From Planctomycetota bacterium (GTDB taxonomy: Bacteria > Planctomycetota > MHYJ01 > WSZJ01 > JACPWG01): 64,000 nucleotides of DNA. A program made the position numbers and the translations under genes. Shown one piece after another: positions 57,823 through 64,000 of this stretch. Each line of letters starts with the position of its first letter. Position 1 is the stretch's first letter. Under the pieces are notes generated by a model that was not told where the DNA came from, made no database searches, and worked only from the letters and a program-made list of their open reading frames with translations. Where the stretch lies: contig JACPWG010000022.1 of assembly GCA_016197205.1 (NCBI GenBank), positions 1 to 64,000 on the forward strand, read 5' to 3'.

Positions 57823-60000
57823 ATGTCCTTCGCCCTCCGCCCCGCCTGGTCCTACGAGGACCTCGACCGGTTCTTCCACCCCCGCTCCGTCGCCCTCGTC
57901 GGCGCCTCCGACAAGCCCGGCAAGGTCGGCACCGCCATCCTCGAAAACCTCCTCTTCGGCGCCGCCGGCGAACGCGACCGCTCGCGCGGCTTCCCCGGGA
58001 AGGTCTACCCCGTGAACGCGAAGGGCGCGACCCTTTTCGGTCACAAGGCCTTCGCCTCTTGCGCCGAGCTGCCCGAACCCGTCGACTTCGCCGTCATCGC
58101 CGTGCCCCCGCCGCAGGTCCCGGAAGTCGTGACCGAGGTGGCCGCGCGCGGCGCACGCGCGATCAGCATCATCTCCGGCGGTTTCGGCGAGCTGGGAAAG
58201 CCGGGGGAGGCGCTCCAGGAAGAAGTCGTGCGCCGGGCCCGGGCCGCCGGCGCGCGCGTGCTCGGGCCGAACACGCTCGGCGTCCTCTCCGTCAACGCCG
58301 GGCTCAACGCGTCCTTCGCCCGCACGACCCCGCGATGCGGCGGCATCTCCTTCCTCTCCCAGTCGGGCGCGCTGATCACCGGTCTCATCGAGTATGCCCT
58401 CGAAGAGAACATCGGCTTCTCGAAGATCGTCTCCATCGGCGACAAGTGCGACCTCGACGACGTGGACCTCCTCCGCTACCTCGCACGCGACCCTGAGACC
58501 CAGGTGATCGCCGTCTACATCGAGGCCCTGCGCGACGGCCGGTCGTTTTTCGAGGCCGCCCGCGAGGTCGTGCGACGGAAGCCCATCGTCGCCTACAAGA
58601 GCGGACGGAGCGAGAGCGGGGCGCGCGCCGCCGCGTCCCACACCGGGAGCCTTGCCGGCAACGACGCCGCCTACGCGGCCGCCTTCCGGCAGGCAGGCGT
58701 TTTCCGCGCGGACACCATCTACTCCATGGTCGATGCCGCCATGGCCTGGGCGAGCCAGCCGGTGCCGGTCGGCAATCGGATCGCGGTGCTCACGAATGCC
58801 GGCGGACCGGGGGTCATCTGCGCGGACGAAGCCGCCTCGCTCGGTCTGGGGCTCGCCCGGCTTTCCGACTCGACCCTCGTCGCGCTCGACAAGTGCCTCC
58901 CCGCCATCTGGAGCCGCGGGAACCCGATCGACATCATCGGGGACGCCGGACCCGACCGCTATGAGGCCTCGCTCCAGGCGCTGCTCGCCGCCCCGGAGGT
59001 GGACGGGATCGTGCTCGTCTGCACCCCCCAGGCCATGACCGAGCCCCTGGAGACCGCGAAGCGTATCGTCCAGGTCGTCGAAGCGTCCCCCGCGCGCAAG
59101 CCCCTTACCGCGAGTTTTCTCGGCATCGTCCACCAGCCCAGCGAAGACTGGCTCGACGCGCACGGCATCCCCGAACGCGCTTTCCCCGAGCGCTCGGTCC
59201 GCGCCATGGACGCGCTCGTCAAGCGCGGCGAACAGCTTCGCAGGCTCGCGGCCCGCGACGAACGGCCGGTCACGTCGCCCGCCGCGTTCGATCCTGAGCT
59301 GGGGCGCTACCTGCACGGGCTCGCCGCGGCCGGCCGCACCACGCTCACCCTCGCCGAGGCCCGGCGCGTGTTCGCGCTCGCGGGCCTGCCGATGAACGCC
59401 TCCGTCGTCGCCACGAGTCCCGAGGAGGCCGCGCGCGCGGCGCGGTCGGTCGGCTTCCCGGTCGCCATGAAAGTGGTCTCCGAGCAGGTCCTGCACAAGA
59501 GCGAGTCCGGCGGCGTGAAGGTCGGCCTCGGGACCGAGGCGGAGGTCTCGGCCGCCTACGACGAAATCCGCGCCTCGGTGCGTCGCGCCGTCCCCGGCGC
59601 CGTCATCGACGGCGTCGCGGTGGACGAGGTCGTGCGCGGGACGGAGCTGATCCTCGGGGCCTCGACCGATCCCCTCTTCGGCAAGCTCGTCATGTTCGGG
59701 ATGGGCGGGATCTTCGTCGAGGTGTACAAGGACGTGTCCTTCCGGCTCGCGCCGCTCACGCTCGACGAAGCCCACGACATGCTCGACGAACTGCGCGCGC
59801 GCCCGATCCTCGACGGCGCGCGGGGCGCCCCGAAGGCCGACAAGGATCTTCTCGCGGCCCTGCTCGTGCGCGTCGGAGACCTCGTGCGGGCCTTCCCTCA
59901 AATCCGGGAGCTCGACGTCAACCCGCTCGTCGTCTCGCGGACCGGCACGATGGCGATCGACGCGCGCGTGCTGCTCGAGGACGCCGCGCCCAGGTCATGA
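57823..60000 (+). CDS. ADP-forming acetyl/acyl-CoA synthetase (NDP-forming acyl-CoA ligase), fused alpha-beta
   Basis: The 725-residue product interconverts acyl-CoA plus ADP and phosphate with acid, CoA and ATP. Residues 1-470 are the CoA-binding/ligase alpha part (FFHPRSVALVGASDKPGKVG, LGPNTLGVLSVNAGLNASFA, FLSQSGALITGLIEYALEEN, and AASHTGSLAGNDAAYAAAFR with the phosphohistidine). The C-terminal 230 residues are the ATP-grasp beta part (VAMKVVSEQVLHKSESGGVK, LFGKLVMFGMGGIFVEVYKD, FPQIRELDVNPLVV). Start ATG 57823 begins at homology. ETF-QO lies 118 bases downstream, so both may serve fatty or organic acid breakdown. Confidence 0.92.
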   Translation: MSFALRPAWSYEDLDRFFHPRSVALVGASDKPGKVGTAILENLLFGAAGERDRSRGFPGKVYPVNAKGATLFGHKAFASCAELPEPVDFAVIAVPPPQVPEVVTEVAARGARAISIISGGFGELGKPGEALQEEVVRRARAAGARVLGPNTLGVLSVNAGLNASFARTTPRCGGISFLSQSGALITGLIEYALEENIGFSKIVSIGDKCDLDDVDLLRYLARDPETQVIAVYIEALRDGRSFFEAAREVVRRKPIVAYKSGRSESGARAAASHTGSLAGNDAAYAAAFRQAGVFRADTIYSMVDAAMAWASQPVPVGNRIAVLTNAGGPGVICADEAASLGLGLARLSDSTLVALDKCLPAIWSRGNPIDIIGDAGPDRYEASLQALLAAPEVDGIVLVCTPQAMTEPLETAKRIVQVVEASPARKPLTASFLGIVHQPSEDWLDAHGIPERAFPERSVRAMDALVKRGEQLRRLAARDERPVTSPAAFDPELGRYLHGLAAAGRTTLTLAEARRVFALAGLPMNASVVATSPEEAARAARSVGFPVAMKVVSEQVLHKSESGGVKVGLGTEAEVSAAYDEIRASVRRAVPGAVIDGVAVDEVVRGTELILGASTDPLFGKLVMFGMGGIFVEVYKDVSFRLAPLTLDEAHDMLDELRARPILDGARGAPKADKDLLAALLVRVGDLVRAFPQIRELDVNPLVVSRTGTMAIDARVLLEDAAPRS

Positions 60001-60030
60001 CGGAACCGCGACCGTGAGGGAGCGGCCTCG
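60001..60030. repeat. Single GAACCGCGACCG repeat arm
   Basis: GGAACCGCGACCGTGAGGGA begins at 60003, directly after the stop codon of the acyl-CoA synthetase gene. It belongs to the same family as 31138, 44143 and 46491. Confidence 0.75.
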
Positions 60031-60118
60031 GCGCGTTCTTCCGCACGCTCGCGTTCAACGCAGCGCACGATGCGCAAGCATTCGGTGAAAACGCACCTAC
60101 GCCTGGAGTACCTACGCC

Positions 60119-61786
60119 ATGCCTGAACGCGAAACGATGGAGGTCGACGTTGTCATCGTCGGCGGTGGCCCGGCAGGCCTCGCCGCGGCGTTGCACCTCG
60201 CGAACCTCTGCGCCAAGCACAAGGACGAGCTGGGCGACGTCTCGATCGCCCTTCTCGAGAAGGCCTCCCAGCTAGGCCAGCACTGCATCTCGGGGGCCGT
60301 CATGGATCCGCGCGGCCTCTCCGAGCTGGTCCCCGACTACCTGGCCCAAGGCGCGCCGGTCGAGGCCGACGTCAAGGACGACGATATCTTCTACCTCACG
60401 AAGGCCTGGGCGCTCCGCTTTCCGCACTTCCTGCACGGACCGATGACCAACACCGGCAACAAGGTCATTTCCCTGCAGAAGCTCTGCGGCTGGCTCGGCG
60501 GCCTCGTCGAGCAGGCCGGCGTGAACGTCTTCACGGGCTTCCCCGCGGCGGAGACCCTCTACGAGGGGACACGCGTGGTCGGCGTTCGCACCGGAGACAA
60601 GGGGATCGATCGCGACAAAAATCGCAAGGCCAATTTCGAGCCCGGCGTCGACCTGAAGGCGAAGGTCACCATTCTCGCGGAGGGCTCGCGCGGGAGCCTC
60701 ACGAAAGCGCTGGTCACGAAGCTCAAGCTCGACGAGGGGCGCGAGCCGCAGGTCTACGCCACGGGCGTGAAGGAGATCTGGCGCGTCCAGGAAGGCGCCT
60801 TCCCCGAGGGGCAGGTCTGGCACACGATGGGCTTTCCGCTCCCGTCCGACACGTTCGGCGGCGGTTTCCTGTACGGTATGAAGGACCGGCTGCTGTCGAT
60901 CGGGTTCGTCGTCGGGCTCGATTACCTGGACCCGTTCATGGACCCGCACCGCGAATTCCAGAAATTCAAGCAGCACCCGAAGGTGGCCAAGGTGCTCGAA
61001 GGCGCCGAGATCGTTTCATACGGGGCGAAGACGATCCCCGAGGGCGGGTACTGGGCGATCCCGCGGTGCGCGTTCGACGGCGGCCTCCTCATCGGCGACG
61101 GGGCGGGCTTCCTGAACGCGATGCGGCTGAAGGGCGTCCATCTCGCGCTCAAGACCGGCATGCTCGCCGCCGAGGCGACGCTCGAGGCGCTGCGAAAAAA
61201 AGACCCGTCCGTGGCGACGCTCGGGCGCTTCGAGACCCTCGTCGAGGGGAGCTGGGTCAAGGAGGAGCTGTGGCGGGTCCGGAATTTCCGGCAGGGCTTC
61301 AAGCACGGCTTCTGGGTCGGGATGCTGAATACCGGCCTGCTGATGGCGACGTTCGGGCGTGGGCTGGTGGCGCGGGCGACGTTCGAGCCGGGTCACAAGC
61401 GGATGCGGAAGATCGCGGAGTACCACGGCCGGCCGGACGCGACGCCTGAAAAGCCCGCTTTCGACGGGAAGCTGACCTTCGACAAGCTCACCGACGTGTA
61501 CCATTCCGGGACGATTCACGAGGAGAACCAGCCCTCCCACCTGGTCGTCGCGGACACGGACCTTTGCGCGACGCGGTGCGCCGAGGAGTACGGCAACCCG
61601 TGCCAGCACTTCTGCCCGGCCGCGGTCTACGAGATGGTGCCGGACGAGAAGACGGGCCGGAAAAAGCTGAAGATCAACGCGTCGAACTGCGTCCACTGCA
61701 AGACGTGCGACGTGATGGACCCGTATGCGGTGATCACCTGGGTCACGCCCGAGGGGGGCGGCGGCCCGGCGTACAAGAACATGTGA
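60119..61786 (+). CDS. Electron transfer flavoprotein-ubiquinone oxidoreductase (ETF-QO)
   Basis: The 555-residue enzyme passes electrons from ETF to quinone. The FAD-binding motif is VVIVGGGPAGLAAALHLANL, followed by LLEKASQLGQHCISGAVMDP and KVTILAEGSRGSL. The middle has FLYGMKDRLLSIGFVVGLDY and LLIGDGAGFLNAMRLKGVHL. The C-terminal 4Fe-4S ferredoxin domain has CQHFCPAAVYEM and NCVHCKTCDVMDPYAVITW. All parts of the family are present at normal length. It sits after the acyl-CoA synthetase and 10 bases before the DUF2071 gene. No etfAB is in the window. Confidence 0.95.
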   Translation: MPERETMEVDVVIVGGGPAGLAAALHLANLCAKHKDELGDVSIALLEKASQLGQHCISGAVMDPRGLSELVPDYLAQGAPVEADVKDDDIFYLTKAWALRFPHFLHGPMTNTGNKVISLQKLCGWLGGLVEQAGVNVFTGFPAAETLYEGTRVVGVRTGDKGIDRDKNRKANFEPGVDLKAKVTILAEGSRGSLTKALVTKLKLDEGREPQVYATGVKEIWRVQEGAFPEGQVWHTMGFPLPSDTFGGGFLYGMKDRLLSIGFVVGLDYLDPFMDPHREFQKFKQHPKVAKVLEGAEIVSYGAKTIPEGGYWAIPRCAFDGGLLIGDGAGFLNAMRLKGVHLALKTGMLAAEATLEALRKKDPSVATLGRFETLVEGSWVKEELWRVRNFRQGFKHGFWVGMLNTGLLMATFGRGLVARATFEPGHKRMRKIAEYHGRPDATPEKPAFDGKLTFDKLTDVYHSGTIHEENQPSHLVVADTDLCATRCAEEYGNPCQHFCPAAVYEMVPDEKTGRKKLKINASNCVHCKTCDVMDPYAVITWVTPEGGGGPAYKNM

Positions 61787-61796
61787 GCGGCACGAG

Positions 61797-62576
61797 ATGC
61801 TCTCGGAGGTCGGCCATCGGCCCTGGCCCCTGCCCGCCGGGCCGTGGATCATGGCGCAAAAGTGGCACGACCTCCTCTTCGCGCACTGGCCGGTCCCCGC
61901 GGACCTCCTGCGCCCGCTCGTTCCGGCCGTCCTTCCGCTCGACACGTTCGACGGCTTCGGCTGGCTCGGCGTCGTCCCCTTCCGCATGTCGGGCGTCCGC
62001 CTCCGGGGCATGCCCTCCCTCCCCTGGTTTTCCGCCTTTCCCGAGTTGAACGTCCGGACCTACGTCTCGCTCGACGGCAAGCCCGGTGTCTTTTTTTGGA
62101 GCCTGGACGCGACCAACGCCCTGGCGGTGGCGGTCGCCCGGAGCTGGTTCCGGCTCCCGTACATGAATGCGCGGATGTCGCTCGTCGAAGACGGGGGCGC
62201 GATCGAGGTTGCCTGCGTGCGGACGCACTCGGGGGCGCCGCCCGCGGAGTTCGCCGCGACCTACGCCCCGACCGGGGCCGTGTCCCGCTCGCCCCCCGGC
62301 ACCCTCGACCACTGGCTGACCGAGCGGTACTGTCTGTACACGGCGGAGGCGGACGGCCGGGTGCGGCGGGCGGACATCCATCACGCCCCCTGGCCGTTGC
62401 AGCCCGCGCGCGCCGAGCTCCGCGCGAACACGATGGCGCGGGCCGCGGGCGTAGCGCTGCCGGACCGGCCTCCGGTCCTGCACTTCGCCCGGCGCCTCGA
62501 TGTGGTCGTCTGGGCGCCGCGCGTCATCCGACCCGGACGCGAAGGAGCGGAGAGCCTAACGGAACCGCGAGCGTGA
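61797..62576 (+). CDS. DUF2071 (YqjF-like) protein with repeat-derived end
   Basis: The 259-residue product has WIMAQKWHDLLFAHWPVPAD, LRPLVPAVLPLDTFDGFGWL, GVVPFRMSGVRLRGMPSLPW, FPELNVRTYVSLDGKPGVFF and LTERYCLYTAEADGRVRRAD. This is the DUF2071/YqjF family, whose function is unknown. It follows ETF-QO by 10 bases. The last codons (LTEPRA) and the stop TGA lie in a GGAACCGCGAGCGTGAGCGA repeat that begins at 62561, so the original C-terminus may have been altered. Confidence 0.85.
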   Translation: MLSEVGHRPWPLPAGPWIMAQKWHDLLFAHWPVPADLLRPLVPAVLPLDTFDGFGWLGVVPFRMSGVRLRGMPSLPWFSAFPELNVRTYVSLDGKPGVFFWSLDATNALAVAVARSWFRLPYMNARMSLVEDGGAIEVACVRTHSGAPPAEFAATYAPTGAVSRSPPGTLDHWLTERYCLYTAEADGRVRRADIHHAPWPLQPARAELRANTMARAAGVALPDRPPVLHFARRLDVVVWAPRVIRPGREGAESLTEPRA

Positions 62577-62760
62577 GCGAGCGGCCTCGCGGCGTGCAGA
62601 GGCGACGCGTGCCCCGCGCTTGCTCCCCCACGGTCGCGCCTCGGGGTGCTCCGGACTTCGGACACGCCTACGGGGTTCAGCGCGCCGCAGCCGTTGGATC
62701 GTTTCGCTCGGGGCGTGGTGGAAGGACCCCGCGGGACCGCTCGCTCACGCTCGCGGTTCG
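62561..62760. repeat. Paired inverted GAACCGCGA(G/C)CG repeats
   Basis: GGAACCGCGAGCGTGAGCGA at 62561-62580 and GGACCGCTCGCTCACGCTCG at about 62734-62753 are inverted partners. They carry a compensating change from ACCGTGAGGGAGC to AGCGTGAGCGAGC seen in both arms. Keeping the pairing suggests that the structure, not just the sequence, matters. The remainder of the gap to 62816 holds no gene. Confidence 0.75.
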
Positions 62761-62816
62761 AATTCGTGGCTGCCCCCCGCCCCCCGCCGCGCCTGCGGCT
62801 GCAACCGCGGCCCCGC

Positions 62817-63869
62817 CTACCACTCGATCGCGAGCATCAGGCAATTCAGCCCGCTCCCGATCCCGAGCCACGCCACCCGATCCCCCGCCGTCAGGAATTC
62901 CCGCTCCTCCGCCAGCGCGGCCGTGAGGGGGAGAGAAACCGTGCCCATGTTGCCGAGAAACTCGAACGTCGAGAAGTCCTTTTCCACGGGGATCCCGAGC
63001 GCGCCCAGCATGGCGTCGCGGTTCGCGCTCCCGACCTGGTGGCAAATGACCCGGTCGACCCCGTCCGTCGTCCAGCCGGTCTCGGCGAGGAACGCCTCCC
63101 ACGTCTCGCGCCCGAGCGCCACGCCGTTCCGCAGCACCGCGATCGCGTCCGTCTCCATGATCTCCACGCGCGTCGGGTCGCCGGCGGCGCCGCCGCGATC
63201 CACGCCCCAGCGGCACAGCCCGTGATGTTCCGGCGCGGCCCGGCATGCGCCCCCCACCAGCTTGCGACGATTCCCCGAGCCGAAGGAGCCGTCCGTGACC
63301 AGGACCGCGACCGCGCCCGACCCGCCCGTGAGCGTCGCCAGGCAGGCCTTCATCGCGTCCATGTTGCGCGCTGCCAGCATCCTTGTGATCGCGATCTCGT
63401 TGATCTCGCGCGCGGATTCGCACGAAACGACCAGCCCCGCCCGGACCTGTCCCAGCTCGATCCGGTTCGCCACGTCGAGGATGCCGTTCAAGACCCCCAG
63501 GCACGCGTTCGAGACGTCGTAGATCTCCGCCCGCCTCGATACGCCCAGCCCGTGCGCCACGGCGCAGGCCGTCGCGGGCTCGAAGTTCTCCCGGCAGACG
63601 CCCGCGTAGACCAGGATGCCGATGTCCTCCGGCCGCACGCGAGAAGCCGCCAGCGCCTTGCGGGCCGCCGCAAGACCGCCGTTCGAGAGGCGTGCGCCCG
63701 CGTCCCACCAGCGTCGTTCCCGAATGCCCGTCCAGGACTCGAGCTGTCCGGCGCTGACGTGGAGCGAGCGGTAGAGCGGTGCGAGTCGGTCCTCGATCGC
63801 GGCCGAGCTGATGACGTTGGCGGGCAGCTCGTAGCCGAGCGCCTCGATCCACGTCCGGGCGTACCTCAT
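62817..63869 (-). CDS. OleA-like thiolase (ketoacyl-ACP synthase III family)
   Basis: The 350-residue product has the catalytic Cys in YDVSNACLGVLNGILDVANR, His in VDRVICHQVGSANRDA and Asn in EFLGNMGTVSLPL. The overall pattern resembles OleA (head-to-head acyl-CoA condensing enzyme of long-chain olefin synthesis) more than FabH: IEDRLAPLYRSL, GIRERRWWDAGARLS, VCRENFEPATACAVA, GLVVSCESAREINE and the ending WLGIGSGLNCLMLAIEW. OleA pairs with OleB, C and D; none is visible, though genes upstream of the start lie outside the window. GGGAGG lies 7 bases before the ATG. Confidence 0.82.
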   Translation of the reverse strand: MRYARTWIEALGYELPANVISSAAIEDRLAPLYRSLHVSAGQLESWTGIRERRWWDAGARLSNGGLAAARKALAASRVRPEDIGILVYAGVCRENFEPATACAVAHGLGVSRRAEIYDVSNACLGVLNGILDVANRIELGQVRAGLVVSCESAREINEIAITRMLAARNMDAMKACLATLTGGSGAVAVLVTDGSFGSGNRRKLVGGACRAAPEHHGLCRWGVDRGGAAGDPTRVEIMETDAIAVLRNGVALGRETWEAFLAETGWTTDGVDRVICHQVGSANRDAMLGALGIPVEKDFSTFEFLGNMGTVSLPLTAALAEEREFLTAGDRVAWLGIGSGLNCLMLAIEW

Positions 63870-64000
63870 CGCTCGCCTCCCGCCGCGGGAAGGACCTTGG
63901 GCGCAACCCCACCGCCCTCGCCGGCCTGCACGAATGCGCAGGTCGGCCGCGGCGCAAGCGACCCTGTCCTCGAGTCGAGGAAAGGACGGGCGTGAGACTT
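63870..64000. other. Window edge, no gene assigned
   Basis: The 131 bases hold the ribosome binding site of the OleA-like gene (minus strand) and no recognisable coding start. An upstream gene may end outside the window. Confidence 0.4.

Noticed and set aside
1..64000. CRISPR array or diversity-generating reverse transcriptase
   Set aside because: No regularly spaced direct repeats and no RT (YxDD) protein are visible on either strand.

Overview
The window is GC-rich (roughly 70 percent by eye) bacterial chromosome. ECF-type sigma and zinc-finger anti-sigma pairs, Hanks-type Ser/Thr kinases, NACHT and CHAT proteins, formylglycine-generating-enzyme (FGE)-fold domains, an OleA-like thiolase and many short palindromic intergenic repeats together suggest a planctomycete-like or similarly complex Gram-negative lineage. 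That assignment is inference; no rRNA, tRNA or taxonomic marker is present. Type IV pilus genes (pilD, pilT), an OmpA lipoprotein and a Mod transporter fit a diderm free-living cell.

Layout. 1-13262 is a conflict/sensing island. It starts with the 3' part of a NACHT-FGE type gene, then an ECF-like sigma factor, its anti-sigma factor and a giant TPR-CHAT protein. A four-gene operon follows behind a good sigma-70 promoter: degenerate nucleotide-cyclase-like plus GAF protein, small helical protein, a C/H-motif protein (DUF7689-like) and a complete NACHT-FGE protein paralogous to the first gene. 13769-18292 holds two exported proteins, one combining a GH2-like barrel with an ILEI/FAM3-type domain. 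18381-22232 has an ABC-2 exporter pair and a divergent protein kinase. 22618-24597 has an N-terminally shortened truD and an unrecognised gene. 25811-33059 is a minus-strand urate-to-glyoxylate cluster: membrane urate oxidase fused to a cupredoxin, allantoinase, allantoicase, OHCU decarboxylase, HIU hydrolase and a malate-synthase-like DUF6986 protein. 33332-43907 has a PDZ protein, sbcDC, a PA2779-like small protein and an FHA-GAF-PAS histidine kinase. 44526-47430 is modCBA (minus strand). 47878-57268 has a membrane phosphoesterase, selA, a second kinase, pilD, an OmpA lipoprotein, an EF-G-like GTPase and pilT. 57823-63869 has an ADP-forming acyl-CoA synthetase, ETF-ubiquinone oxidoreductase, a DUF2071 protein and an OleA-like enzyme.

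A second theme is the intergenic repeats. At least six families of short elements with terminal inverted repeats occur. Several touch genes: one copy replaces the C-terminus of allantoinase, one supplies the modC stop codon, one supplies the stop of the DUF2071 gene, and a palindromic family brackets sbcDC. Repeat-like sequence also lies where the missing truD N-terminus should be.

The most interesting candidate system is the 8271-13262 operon together with the paralogous NACHT-FGE gene at the left edge. The two FGE domains are almost identical in their cores but differ sharply in the last 60 residues, the face used for ligand binding in variable C-type-lectin-fold proteins.
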